From NCBI GenBank assembly GCA_920105625.2, contig CAKKTE020000496.1, positions 310,001 to 374,000 of the forward strand: a DNA stretch of 64,000 bases, written 5' to 3'. The stretch's first letter is position 1, and each line of letters starts with the position of its first letter. Source of the DNA: Clusia tigrina (lineage: Eukaryota > Arthropoda > Insecta > Diptera > Clusiidae). A program made the position numbers and the translations under genes. Positions 12,669-25,253 of the stretch are shown here, piece by piece. The notes under the pieces are model-generated. The model searched no databases, had not been told where the DNA came from, and worked only from the letters and a program-made list of their open reading frames with translations.

Positions 12669-14804
12669 TTGCAAACTTTGATAGGTGTAGGACGTACCGT
12701 ATATAAGCTAGGGCCATTCGAAGATTTATCAGTGTTTGATTTGGGACTCAAGGGTAGCATAGCTCTGAGCGATAGTTTACATTGACAAGAGGCTCAAGCA
12801 CTTTATTGTTACAAAATTTCAAGGTCTTATGATGCTCCAGTAAAAAGTTACAAGCATTTGTATGTTGCAAACTTTGATAGGTGTAAGACGTACCGTATAG
12901 AAGTTAGGGCCATTTGAAGTTTTATCAGTGTTTGATTTGGGACTCAGGGGTAGCATAGTTTTGAGCGATAGCTTAAATTGACAAGAGGCTCGAGTACTTT
13001 ATTGTTACAAAATTTCAAGATTTTATGACGCTCCAGTAAAAAGTGACAAGCATTTGTATGTTGCAAACTTTGATAGGTGTAGGACGTACCGTATAGAAGT
13101 TAGGGCCATTTGAAGTTTTATCAGTGTTTGATTTGGGACTCAAAGGTAGCATATCTTTGAGCGATAGCTTAAATTGACAAGAGGCTCGAGGACTTTGTTG
13201 TTACAAAATTTCAAGGTTTTATAACGCTCCAGTAAAAAGTTACAAGCATTTGTATTTTGCAAACATTGATAGGTGTAGGACGTACCGTACAGAAGTTAGG
13301 GCCATTTGAAGTTTTATCAGTGTTTGGAACTCAAGGGTAGTATAGCTTTGAGCGATAGCTTAAATTGACAAGAGGCTTTATTGTTACAAAATTTCAAGGT
13401 TTTATGACGCTCCAGTAAAAAGTTACAAGCATTTGTATGTTGCAAACTTTGATGGGTGTAGGACGTACCGTATAGAAGTTAGGGCCATTTGAAGTTTTAT
13501 CAGTGTTTGGAACTCAAGGGTAGTATAGCTTTGAGCGATAGCTTACATTGACAAAAGGCTGGAGTACTTTATTGTTAGAAAATTTCAAGGTTTTACGACG
13601 CTCCAGTAAAAAGTTACAAGCATTTGGATGTTGCAAACTTTGATAGGTGTAGGACATACCGTATAGAAGTTAGGGCCATTTGAAGTTTTATCAGTGTTTG
13701 ATTTGGGACTCAAGGGTAGCATAGCTTTGAGCGATAGCTTAAATTGACAAGAGGCTCGAGTACTTTATTGTTACAAAATTTCTAAGTCTTATGACGCTCC
13801 AGTAAAAAGTTACAAGCATTTGTAGTTTGCAAACTTTGATAAGTGTGGGACGTACCGTATAGAAGTTAGGGTCATTTGAAGTTTTATCAGTGTTTGATTT
13901 GGGACTAAATTGTAGCATAGCTTTGAGCGATAGCTTAAATTGGCAAGAGGCTCGAGTACTTTATTGTTACAAAATTTCTAAGTCTTATGACGCTCCAGTA
14001 AAAAGTTACAAGCATTTGTAGTTTGCAAACTTTGATAGGTGTGGGACGTACCGTATAGAAGTTAGGGCCATTTGAAGTTTTATCAGTGTTTGATTTGGGA
14101 CTCAGGGGTAGCATAGCTTTGAGCGATAGCTTAAATTGACAAGAGGCTCGAGTACTTTATTGTTACAAAATTTCAAGGTTTTATGACGCTCCGGTAAAAA
14201 GTTACAAGCATTTGTATGTTGCAAATTTTGATAGGTGTAGGACGTACCGTATAGAAGTTAGGGCCATTGAAGTTTTCTCAGTGTTTGATTCGCGACTCAA
14301 GGGTAGCATAGCTTTGAGCGATAGCTTAAATTGACAAGAGGCTCGAGGACTTTATTGTTACAAAATTTCAAGGTTTTATAACGCTCCAGTAAAAAGTTAC
14401 AAGCATTTGTATGTTGCTAACTTTGATAGGTGTAGGACGTACCGTACAGCAGTTAGGCCATTTGAAGTTTTCTCAGTGTTTGATTCGCGACTCAAGGGTA
14501 GCATAGCTTTGAGCGATAGCTTAAATTGAAAAGAGGCTCGAGTACTTTATTGTTACAAAATTTCAAGGTTTGATGACGCTCCAGTAAAAAGTTAGAAGCA
14601 TTTGTATGTTGCAAACTTTGATAGGTGTAGGACATACCGTATATTAGTTAGGGCCATTTGAAGTTTTATCAGTGTTTGATTTGGGACTCAATGGTAGCAT
14701 AGCTTTAAGCGATAGCTTAAATTGACAAGAGGCTCGAGTACTTTATTGTTACAAAATTTCAAGGTTTTATGACGCTCCAGTAAAAAGTTACAAGCATTTG
14801 TATG
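12669..14804 (+). repeat. 11-monomer HOR, copy 4 (2136 bp)
   Basis: Starts at 12669, 12865, 13061, 13257, 13440, 13631, 13827, 14023, 14219, 14414 and 14609. The period to copy 3 is exactly 2136 bp throughout. It shares with copy 3 the GTTAGGCC 1-bp deletion and the CGTATATTAG change in member 11 (12473 and 14609). A private GTACAGCAG change is seen in member 10. Confidence 0.9.
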
Positions 14805-15766
14805 TTGCAAACTTTGATAGGTGTAGGACGTACCGTATATAAGCTAGGGCCATTCGAAGATTTATCAGTGTTTGATTTGGGACTCAAGGGTAGCATAGCT
14901 CTGAGCGATAGTTTACATTGACAAGAGGCTCAAGCACTTTATTGTTACAAAATTTCAAGGTCTTATGATGCTCCAGTAAAAAGTTACAAGCATTTGTATG
15001 TTGCAAACTTTGATAGGTGTAGGACGTACCGTATAGAAGTTAGGGCCATTTGAAGTTTTATCAGTGTTTGATTTGGGACTCAAGGGTAGCATAATTTTGA
15101 GCGATAGCTTAAATTGACAAGAGGCTCGAGTACTTTATTGTTACAAAATTTCAAGATTTTATGACGCTCCAGTAAAAAGTGACAAGCATTTGTATGTTGT
15201 AAACTTTGATAGGTGTAGGACGTACCGTATAGAAGTTAGGGCCATTTGAAGTTTTATCAGTGTTTGATTTGGGACTCAAAGGTAGCATATCTTTGAGCGA
15301 TAGCTTAAATTGACAAGAGGCTCGAGGACTTTATTGTTACAAAATTTCAAGGTTTTATAACGCTCCAGTAAAAAGTTACAAGCATTTGTATTTTGCAAAC
15401 ATTGATAGGTGTAGGACTTACCGTACAGAAGTTAGGGCCATTTGAAGTTTTATCAGTGTTTGGAACTCAAGGGTAGTATAGCTTTGAGCGATAGCTTAAA
15501 TTGACAAGAGGCTTTATTGTTACAAAATTTCAAGGTTTTATGACGCTCCAGTAAAAAGTTACAAGCATTTGTATGTTGCAAACTTTGATGAGTGTAGGAC
15601 GTACCGTATAGAAGTTAGGGCCATTTGAAGTTTTATCAGTGTTTGGAACTCAAGGGTAGTATAGCTTTGAGCGATAGCTTACATTGACAAAAGGCTGGAG
15701 TTCTTTATTGTTAGAAAATTTCAAGGTTTTACGACGCTCCAGTAAAAAGTTACAAGCATTTGTATG
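14805..15766 (+). repeat. HOR copy 5, truncated after five monomers
   Basis: Monomers at 14805, 15001, 15197, 15393 and 15576 follow HOR members 1 to 5 (TATATAAG type, then the later subtypes with 183- and 191-bp lengths). The next monomer (15767) resembles member 11 rather than member 6, so the HOR order breaks here. Private marks are ATAATTTTGAGCG, TTGTAAAC at 15197 and GGACTTACC at 15393. The last two are shared with 17335 and 17531. Confidence 0.8.
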
Positions 15767-17334
15767 TTGCAAACTTTGATAGGTGTAGGACATACCGTAT
15801 AGAAGTTAGGGCCATTTGAAGTTTTATCAGTGTTTGATTTGGGACTCAATGGTAGCATAGCTTTAAGCGATAGCTTAAATTGACAAGAGGCTCGAGTACT
15901 TTATTGTTACAAAATTTCAAGGTTTTATGACGCTCCAGTAAAAAGTTACAAGCATTTGTATGTTGCAAACTTTGATAGGTGTAGGATGTACCGTATATAA
16001 GCTAGGGCCATTTGAAGTTTTATCAGTGTTTGATTTGGGACTCAAGGGTAGCATAGCTTTGAGCGATAGCTTAAATTGACAAGAGGCTCGAGTACTTTAT
16101 TGTTAGAAAATTTCAAGGTTTTACGACGCTCCAGTAAAAAGTTACAAGCATTTGGATGTTGCAAACTTTGATAGGTGTAGGACGTACCGTATATCAGCTA
16201 GGGCCATTTGAAGTTTTATCAGTGTTTGATTTGGGACTCAAGGGTAGCATAGCTTTGAGCGATAGCTTAAATTGACAAGAGGCTCGAGTACTTTATTGTT
16301 ACAAAATTTCTAAGTCTTATGACGCTCCTTTAAAAAGTTACAAGCATTTGTAGTTTGCAAACTTTGATAAGTGTGGGACGTACCGTATAGAAGTTAGGGC
16401 CATTTGAAGTTTTATCAGTGTTTGATTTGGGACTCAGGGGTAGCATAGCTTTGAGCGATAGCTTAAATTGACAAGAGGCTCGAGTACTTTATTGTTCCAA
16501 AATTTCAAGGTTTTATGACGCTCCAGTAAAAAGTTACAAGCATTTGTATGTTGCAAACTTTGATAGGTGGAGGACGTACCGTACAGAAGTTAGGGCCATT
16601 TGAAGTTTTATCAGTGTTTGATTTGGGACTCAAGGGTAGCATAGCTTTGAGCGATAGCTTAAATTGACAAGAGGCTCGAGTACTTTATTGTTACAAAATT
16701 TCAAGGTTTTATGACGCTCCAGTAAAAAGTTACAAGCCTTTGTATGTTGCAAACTTTGATGGGTGTAGGACGTACCGTATAGAAGTTAGGGCCATTTGAA
16801 GTTTTATCAGTGTTTGATTTGGAACTCAATGGTAGCATAGCTTTGAGCGATAGCTTACATTGACAAAAGGCTCGAGTACTTTATTGTTACAAAATTTCAA
16901 GGATTTATGACGCTCCAGTAAAAAGTTACAAGCATTTTTATGTTGCAAACTTTGATAGGTGTAGGACGTACCGTATATCAGCTAGGGCCATTTGAAGTTT
17001 TATCAGTGTTTGATTTGGGACTCAAGGGTAGCATAGCTTTGAGCGATACTTTAAATTGACAAGAGGCTCGAGCACTTTATTGTTACAAAATTTCAAGGTT
17101 TTATGACGCTCCAGTAAAAAGTTACAAGCATTTGTATGTTGCAAACATTGATAGGTGTAGGACATAGCGTATAGAAGTTAGGGCCATTTGAAGTTTTATC
17201 AGTTTTTGATTTGGGACTCAAGGGTAGCATAGCTTTGAGTGATAGCTATAATTGACAAGAGGCTCGAGTACTTTATTGTTACAAAATTTCAATGTTTTAT
17301 GACGCTCCAGTAAAAAGTTACAAGCATTTGTATG
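15197..17334 (+). repeat. 2138-bp block, source copy of a mosaic duplication
   Basis: Eleven monomers (15197 to 17139). The first four (15197-15962, 766 bp) recur at 17335-18100, and the last four (16551-17334, 784 bp) recur at 18101-18884. The middle three monomers (15963-16550, 588 bp) have no counterpart in the second copy. Markers: TTGTAAAC, GGACTTACC, GATGAGTG, GGAGTTCTTT, GTTCCAAAATTTC, GGTGGAGG with CCGTACAG, and TTGAGCGATACTTTAAA. Confidence 0.85.
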
Positions 17335-18884
17335 TTGTAAACTTTGATAGGTGTAGGACGTACCGTATAGAAGTTAGGGCCATTTGAAGTTTTATCAGTG
17401 TTTGATTTGGGACTCAAAGGTAGCATATCTTTGAGCGATAGCTTAAATTGACAAGAGGCTCGAGGACTTTATTGTTACAAAATTTCAAGGTTTTATAACG
17501 CTCCAGTAAAAAGTTACAAGCATTTGTATTTTGCAAACATTGATAGGTGTAGGACTTACCGTACAGAAGTTAGGGCCATTTGAAGTTTTATCAGTGTTTG
17601 GAACTCAAGGGTAGTATAGCTTTGAGCGATAGCTTAAATTGACAAGAGGCTTTATTGTTACAAAATTTCAAGGTTTTATGACGCTCCAGTAAAAAGTTAC
17701 AAGCATTTGTATGTTGCAAACTTTGATGAGTGTAGGACGTACCGTATAGAAGTTAGGGCCATTTGAAGTTTTATCAGTGTTTGGAACTCAAGGGTAGTAT
17801 AGCTTTGAGCGATAGCTTACATTGACAAAAGGCTGGAGTTCTTTATTGTTAGAAAATTTCAAGGTTTTACGACGCTCCAGTAAAAAGTTACAAGCATTTG
17901 GATGTTGCAAACTTTGATAGGTGTAGGACATACCGTATAGAAGTTAGGGCCATTTGAAGTTTTATCAGTGTTTGATTTGGGACTCAATGGTAGCATAGCT
18001 TTAAGCGATAGCTTAAATTGACAAGAGGCTCGAGTACTTTATTGTTCCAAAATTTCAAGGTTTTATGACGCTCCAGTAAAAAGTTACAAGCATTTGTATG
18101 TTGCAAACTTTGATAGGTGGAGGACGTACCGTACAGAAGTTAGGGCCATTTGAAGTTTTATCAGTGTTTGATTTGGGACTCAAGGGTAGCATAGCTTTGA
18201 GCGATAGCTTAAATTGACAAGAGGCTCGAGTACTTTATTGTTACAAAATTTCAAGGTTTTATGACGCTCCAGTAAAAAGTTACAAGCCTTTGTATGTTGC
18301 AAACTTTGATGGGTGTAGGACGTACCGTATAGAAGTTAGGGCCATTTGAAGTTTTATCAGTGTTTGATTTGGAACTCAATGGTAGCATAGCTTTGAGCGA
18401 TAGCTTACATTGACAAAAGGCTCGAGTACTTTATTGTTACAAAATTTCAAGGATTTATGACGCTCCAGTAAAAAGTTACAAGCATTTTTATGTTGCAAAC
18501 TTTGATAGGTGTAGGACGTACCGTATATCAGCTAGGGCCATTTGAAGTTTTATCAGTGTTTGATTTGGGACTCAAGGGTAGCATAGCTTTGAGCGATACT
18601 TTAAATTGACAAGAGGCTCGAGCACTTTATTGTTACAAAATTTCAAGGTTTTATGACGCTCCAGTAAAAAGTTACAAGCATTTGTATGTTGCAAACATTG
18701 ATAGGTGTAGGACATAGCGTATAGAAGTTAGGGCCATTTGAAGTTTTATCAGTTTTTGATTTGGGACTCAAGGGTAGCATAGCTTTGAGTGATAGCTAAA
18801 ATTGACAAGAGGCTCGAGTACTTTATTGTTACAAAATTTCAATGTTTTATGACGCTCCAGTAAAAAGTTACAAGCATTTGTATG
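17335..18884 (+). repeat. 1550-bp second copy, three monomers deleted in register
   Basis: Eight monomers equal the outer eight of 15197-17334. The fusion monomer at 17905 starts like 15767 (GACATACC, CTCAATGG, TTTAAGCG) and ends like 16355 (ATTGTTCCAAAATTTC). The breakpoint therefore lies in shared sequence between those markers, at the same phase of the monomer. This is the expected footprint of unequal exchange or slippage between aligned monomers. Confidence 0.85.
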
Positions 18885-19471
18885 TTGCAAACTTTGATAG
18901 GTATAGGATGTACCGTATTGAAGTTAGGGCCATTTGAAGTTTTATCAGTGTTTGATTTGGGACTCAAGGGTAGCACAGCTTTGAGCGATAGCTTAAATTG
19001 ACAAGAGGCTCGAGTACTTTATTGTTACAAAATTTAAAGGTTTTATGACGCTCCAGTAAAAAGTTACAAGCATTTCTATGTTGCAAACTTTGATAGTCTA
19101 GGACGTACCATATAGAAGTTAGGGCCATTTTATGTTTTATCCGTGTTTGATTTGGGACTCAAGGGTAGCAGAGCTTTGAGCGATAGCTTAAATTGACAAG
19201 AGGCTCGAGTACTTTATTGTTACAAAATTTCAAAGTCTTATGACGCTCCAGTAAAAAGTTACAATCATTTGTATGTTGCAAACTTTGATAGGTGTCGGAC
19301 GTACCGTATAGAAGTTAGGGCCATTTGAAGTTTTATCAGTGTTTGATTTCGGACTCAAGGGTAGCATAGCTTTGAGCGATAGCTTAAATTGACAAGAGGC
19401 TCAAGTACTTTATTGTTACAAAATTTCAAGGTTTTACGACGCTCCAGTAAAAAATTAGAAGCATTTGTATA
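18885..19471 (+). repeat. Three-monomer module shared with 5079 and 22947
   Basis: Monomers at 18885 (GGTATAGGATGTACCGTATTG), 19081 (a 195-bp unit with CCGTGTTTG and CATTTTATG) and 19276 form a 587-bp module. It is found again at 5079-5665 (last member differs) and 22947-23533. It stands at the edge between A-type and B-type monomers both times it occurs in this part of the array, so it marks duplications that carried a domain border with them. Confidence 0.75.
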
Positions 19472-20987
19472 TTGCAAACGTTGATAGGTGTCGGACGTAC
19501 CGTAGAGAAGTTAGGGCCATTTGAAGTTTTATCAGTGTTTGATTTGGGACTCATGGGTAGCATAGCTTTGAGCGATAGCTTAAATTGACAAGAGGCTCAA
19601 GTACTTTATTGTTACAAAATTTCAAGGTTTTATAACGCTCCAATAAAAAGTTACAAGAATTTGTAAGTTGCAAACTTTGATAGGTGTAGGACGTACCGTA
19701 TAGAAGTTAGGTCCATTTGAAGTTTTATCACTGTTTGATTTGGGACTCAAGGGTAGCATAGCTTTGAGCGATAGCTTAAATTGACAAGAGGCTTGTGTAC
19801 TTTATTGTTAAAAAATTTCAAAGTTTTATGAGGTTCCAGTAAAAAGTTAGAAGCATTTGTATGTTGCAAACGTTGATAGGTGTAGGACGTACCGTAGAGA
19901 AGTTAGGGCTATTTGAAGTTTTATCAGTGTTTGATTTGGGACTCAAGGGTAGCATAGCTTTGAGCGATAGCTTAAATTGACAAGAGGCTCGAGTACTTTA
20001 TTGTTAAAAAATTTCAAGGTTCTATGACGCTCCAGTAAAAACTTACAAGAATTTGTATGTTGCAAACTTGGATAGGTGTAAGACGTACCGTATAGAAGTT
20101 AGGGCCATTTAAAGTTTTATCAGTGTTTGATTTGGGACTCAAGGGTAGCATAGCTTTGAGCGATAGCTTAAATTGACAAGAGACTCGAGTACTTTTTTGT
20201 TACAAAATGTCAAGGTTTTATGACGCTCCAGTAAAAAGTTACAAGCAAACTTTGATAGGTGTAGGACGTACCGTATAGAAGTTAGTGCCATTTGAAGTTT
20301 TATCACTGTTTGATTTCGGACTCAAGTTTAGCATAGCTTTGAGCGATAGCTTAATTTGACAAGAGGCTCGAGTACTTTATTGTTACAAAATTACAAGGAT
20401 TTATGACGCTCCAGTAAAAAGTTACAAGCATTTGTATGTTGCAAACTTTGATAGGTGTAGGATGTACCGTATAGAAGTTAGGGCCATTTAAAGTTTTATC
20501 AGTGTTTGATTTGGGACTCAAGGGTAGCATAGCTTTGCGCGATAGCTTAAATTGACAAGAGGCTCGAGTACTTTATTTTTAGAAAATTTCAACAAGCATT
20601 TTTATGTTGCATACTTTGATAGGTGTAGGACGTACCGTATAGAAGTTAGGGCCACTTGAAGTTTTATCAGTGTTTGATTTGGGAGTCAAGGGTAGCATAG
20701 CTTTGAGCGATAGCTTAAATTGACAAGAGGCTCGAGTACTTTATTGTTAAAAAATTTCAAGGTTTTATGACGCTCCAGTAAAAAGTTACCAGCATTTGTA
20801 TGTTGCAAACGTTGATAGGTGTAGGACGTACCGTATAGAAGTTAGGGCCATTTGAAGTTTTATCAGTGTTTGATTTGGGACTCATGGGTAGCATATAGCT
20901 TAAATTGACAAGAGGCTCGAGTACTTTATTGTTACAAAATTTCAAGATTTTATGACGCTCCAGTAAAAAGTGACAAGCATTTGTATG
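19472..20987 (+). repeat. B module, copy 1 (8 monomers)
   Basis: Starts at 19472, 19668, 19864, 20060 (183 bp), 20243, 20439 (168 bp), 20607 and 20803 (185 bp). The 20060 unit ends in ACAAGC followed directly by AAACTTTG, a 13-bp loss at a GC microhomology. The 20439 unit lacks 28 bp (AATTTCAACAAGC). The last unit lacks 11 bp (GCATATAGC) in the internal 13-bp repeat. The module recurs 4255-4259 bp downstream and again, partly, at 27200. Confidence 0.85.
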
Positions 20988-22946
20988 TTGCAAACTTTGA
21001 TAGGTGTAGGACGTACCGTATAGAAGTTAGGGCCAATTGAAGTTTTATCAGTGTTTGATTTGGGACTCAAAGGTAGCATATCTTTGAACGATAGCTTAAA
21101 TTGACAAATGGCTCGAGGACTTTATTGTTACAAAATTTCAAGGTTTTATAACGCTCCAGTAAAAAGTTACAAGCATTTGTATTTTGCAAACATTGATAGG
21201 TGTAGGACGTACCGTACAGAAGTTAGGGCCATTTGAAGTTTTATCAGTGTTTGATTTGGGACTCAAGGGTAGCATAGCTTTGAGCGATAGCTTAAATTGA
21301 CAAGAGGCTCGAGAACTTTATTCTTACAAAATTTAAAGGTTTTATGACGCTCCAGTAAAAAGTTACAAGCATTTCTATGTTGCAAACTTTGATAGTGTAG
21401 GACGTACCGTATAGAAGTTAGGGCCATTTTATGTTTTATCCGTGTTTGATTTGGGACTCAAGGGTTGCATAGCTTTGAGCGATAGCTTAAATTGACAAGA
21501 GGCTCGAGTACTTTATTGTTACAAAATTTCAAAGTCTTATGACGCTCCAGTAAAAAGTTACAAGCATTTGTATGTTGCAAACTTTGATAGGTGTAGGACG
21601 TACCGTATAGAAGTTATGGCCATTTGAAGTTTTATCAGTGTTTGATTTGGGACTCAAGGGTAGCATAGCTTTGAGCGATAGCTTAAATTGACAAGAGGCT
21701 CGAGTACTTTATTGTTACAAAATTTCAAGGTTTTACGACGCTCCAGTAAAAAGTTACAAGCATTTGGATGTTGCAAACTTTGATAGGTGTAGGACGTACC
21801 GTATAGAAGTTAGGGCCATTTGAAATTTTATCAGTGTGTGATTTGGGACTCAAGGGTAGCATAGCTTTGAGCGATAGCTTAAATTGACAAGTGGCTCGAG
21901 TACTTTATTGTTAGAAAATTTCAAGGTTTTATGATGCTCCAGTAAAAAGTTACAAGCATTTGTTTGTTACAAACTTTGATAGGTGTAGGACGTACCGTAT
22001 AGAAGTTAGGGCCATTTGAAGTTTTATCAGTGTTTGATTTGGGACTCAAGGGTAGCATAGCTTTGAGCGATAGCTTAAATTGACAAGAGGCTCGAGTACT
22101 TTATTGTTACAAAATTTCTAAGTCTTATGACGCTTCAGTAAAAAGTTACAAGCATTTGTAGTTTGCAAACTTTGATAAGTGTGGGACGTACCGTATAGAA
22201 GTTAGGGCCATTTGAAGTTTTATCAGTGTTTGATTTGGGACTCAGGGGTAGCATAGCTTTGAGCGATAGCTTAAATTGACAAGAGGCTCGAGTACTTTAT
22301 TGTTACAAAATTTCAAGGTTTTATGACGCTCCAGTAAAAAGTTACAAGCATTTGTATGTTGCAAACTTTGATAGGTGGAGGACGTACCGTATAGAAGTTA
22401 GGGCCATTTGAAGTTTTATCAGTGTTTGATTTGGGACTCAAGGGTAGCATAGCTTTGAGCGATAGCTTAAATTGACAAGAGGCTCGTGTACTTTATTGTT
22501 ACAAAATTTCAAAGTTTTATGACGCTCCAGTAAAAAGTTACAAGCATTTGTATGTTGCAAACTTTGATAAGTGTAGGACGTACCGTATAGAAGTTAGGGC
22601 CATTTGAAGTTTTATCAGTGTTTGATTTGGAACTCAAGGGTAGCATAGCTTTGAGCGATAGCTTACATTGACAAAAGGCTCGAGTACTTTATTGTTACAA
22701 AATTTCAAGGATTTATGACGCTCCAGTAAAAAGTTACCAGCATTTTTATGTTGCAAACTTTGATAGGTGTAGGACGTACCGTATATCAGCTAGGGCCATT
22801 TGAAGTTTTATCAGTGTTTGATTTGGGACTCAAGGGTAGCATAGCTTTGAGCGATACTTTAAATTGACAAGAGGCTCGAGCACTTTATTGTTACAAAATT
22901 TCAAGGTTTTATGACGCTCCAGTAAAAAGTTACAAGCATTTGTATG
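20988..22946 (+). repeat. A-type segment inside domain B
   Basis: Ten monomers (20988 to 22751) with domain A signatures: CTCAAAGGTAGCATATC, TTTGCAAACATTG with CCGTACAG, TATATCAGCTAG, AAGTGTGGG with CTCAGGGG, GGTGGAGG and GCGATACTTTAAA. The order partly follows 5470-6253 and 16159-17138. It separates the two B modules and shows that A-type and B-type blocks were amplified together as one long unit of about 4.25 kb. Confidence 0.75.
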
Positions 22947-23533
22947 TTGCAAACTTTGATAGGTATAGGATGTACCGTATTGAAGTTAGGCCCATTTGAA
23001 GTTTTATCAGTGTTTGATTTGGGACTCAAGGGTAGCACAGCTTTGAGCGATAGCTTATATTGACAAGAGGCTCGAGTACTTTATTGTTACAAAATTTAAA
23101 GGTTTTATGACGCTCCAGTAAAAAGTTACAAGCATTTCTATGTTGCAAACTTTGATAGTGTAGGACGTACCATATAGAAGTTAGGGCCATTTTATGTTTT
23201 ATCCGTGTTTGATTTGGGACTCAAGGGTAGCATAGCTTTGAGCGATAGCTTAAATTGACAAGAGGCTCGAGTACTTTATTGTTACAAAATTTCAAAGTCT
23301 TATGACGCTCCAGTAAAAAGTTACAATCATTTGTATGTTGCAAACTTTGATAGGTGTCGGACGTACCGTATAGAAGTTAGGGCCATTTGAAGTTTTATCA
23401 GTGTTTGATTTAGGACTCAAGGGTAGCATAGCTTTGAGCGAAAGCTTAAATTGACAAGAGGCTCGAGTACTTTATTGTTACAAAATTTCAAGGTTTTACG
23501 ACGCTCCAGTAAAAAGTTACAAGCATTTGGATG
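22947..23533 (+). repeat. Second copy of the 587-bp border module
   Basis: Monomers at 22947, 23143 and 23338 match 18885-19471 with the same lengths, including the 195-bp middle unit with CCGTGTTTG. Differences include TTAGGCCC, GCTTATATTG and GATTTAGGACTC. The module leads into the second B module as the first copy leads into the first. Confidence 0.8.
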
Positions 23534-25253
23534 TTGCAAACTTTGATAGGTGTACGACGTACCGTATAGAAGTTAGGGCCATTTGAAGTTTTATCACTGT
23601 TTGATTTGGGGTTCAAGGGTAGCATAGCTTTGAGCGATAGTTTAAATTGACAAGAGGCTCGAGTACTTTATTGTTTAAAAAATTTCAAGGTTTTATGAGG
23701 CTCCAGTAAAAAGTTAGAAGCATTTGTATGTTGCAAACGTTGATAGGTGTCGGACGTACCGTAGAGAAGTTAGGGCCATTTGAAGTTTTATCAGTGTTTG
23801 ATTTGGGACTTTGGGCATAGCTTTGAGCGATAGCTTAAATTGACAAGAGGCTCAAGTACTTTATTGTTACAAAATTTCAAGGTTTTATAACGCTCCAGTA
23901 AAAAGTTACAAGCATTTGTATGTTGCAAACTTTGATAGGTGTAGGACGTACCGTATAGAAGTTAGGGCCATTTGAAGTTTTATCACTGTTTGATTTGGGA
24001 CTCAAGGGTAGCATAGCTTTGAGCGATAGCTTAAATTTACAAGAGGCTCGAGTACTTTATTGTTAAAAAATTTCAAAGTTTTATGAGGTTCCAGTAAAAA
24101 GTTAGAAGCATTTGTATGTTGCAAACGTTGATAGGTGTAGGACGTACCGTAGAGAAGTTAGGGCTATTTGAAGTTTTATCAGTGTTTGATTTGGGACTCA
24201 AGGGTAGCATAGCTTTGAGCGATAGCTTAAATTGACAAGAGGCTCGAGTACTTTATTGTTAAAAAATTTCAAGGTTCTATGACGCTCCAGTAAAAACTTA
24301 CAAGAATTTGTATGTTGCAAACTTGGATAGGTGTAAGACATACCGTATAGAAGTTAGGGCCATTTAAAGTTTTATCAGTGTTTGATTTGGGACTCAAGGG
24401 TAGCATAGCTTTGAGCGATAGCTTAAATTGACAAGAGACTCGAGAACTTTATTGTTACAAAATGTCAAGGTTTTATGACGCTCCAGTAAAAAGTTACAAG
24501 CAAACTTTGATAGGTGTAGGACGTACCGTATAGAAGTTAGTGCCATTTGAAGTTTTATCACTGTTTGATTTCGGACTCAAGTTTAGCATAGCTTTGAGCG
24601 ATAGCTTAATTTGACAAGAGGCTCGAGTACTTTATTGTTACAAAATTACAAGGATTTATGACGCTCCAGTAAAAAGTTACAAGCATTTGTATGTTGCAAA
24701 CATTGATAGGTGTAGGACGTACCCTATAGAAGTTAGGGCCATTTAAAGTTTTATCAGTGTTTGATTTGGGACTCAAGGGTAGCATAGCTTTGCGCGATAG
24801 CTTAAATTGACAAGAGGCTCGAGTACTTTATTTTTAGAAAATTTCAACAAGCATTTTTATGTTGCATACTTTGATAGGTGTAGGACGTACCGTATAGAAG
24901 TTAGGGCCACTTGAAGTTTTATCAGTGTTTGATTTGGGAGTCAAGGGTAGCATAGCTTTGAGCGATAGCTTAAATTGACAAGAGGCTCGAGTACTTTATT
25001 GTTTAAAAATTTCAAGGGTTTATGACGCTCCAGTAAAAAGTTACCAGCATTTGTATGTTGCAAACGTTGATAGGTGTAGGACGTACCGTATAGAAGTTAG
25101 GGCCATTTGAAGTTTTATCAGTGTTTGATTTGGGACTCAAGGGTAGCATAGCTTTGAGCGATAGCTTAAATTGACAAGAGGCTCGAGTACTTTATTGTTA
25201 CAAAATTTCAAGGTTTTATGACGCTCCAGTAAACAGTTACAAGCATTTGTATG
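23534..25253 (+). repeat. B module, copy 2, with one extra leading monomer
   Basis: The monomer at 23534 (197 bp, GTACGACG, TTGGGGTTC, TTGTTTAAAAAATTTC) has no partner in copy 1. Starts 23731, 23923, 24119, 24315, 24498, 24694, 24862 and 25058 then follow copy 1 at a 4255-4259 bp offset, with the same 183-bp (24315) and 168-bp (24694) short units. The 23731 unit has a private 4-bp loss (GGGACTTTGGGCATAG). Confidence 0.85.

Larger units (their letters stand above)
1..19471 (+). repeat. Domain A: subfamilies without the palindromic variants
   Basis: About 100 monomers (starts 1 to 19276). Typical variants include GTTTGGAACTC in place of GTTTGATTTGGGACTC (191- and 183-bp monomers), GCTAAC at the start, TTTGCAAACATTG, GATTCGCGACTC, ACTAAATTG, and the TATATAAG form. 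Neither 10-bp palindrome subfamily of the right half was seen here. The first 6.8 kb is a patchwork of short duplications; 6842-14804 is a regular 11-monomer HOR; 15197-18884 is a duplicated mosaic. The last three monomers (18885-19471) recur at 5079-5665 and 22947-23533. The right border is where the diverged B-type monomers start. Confidence 0.8.
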
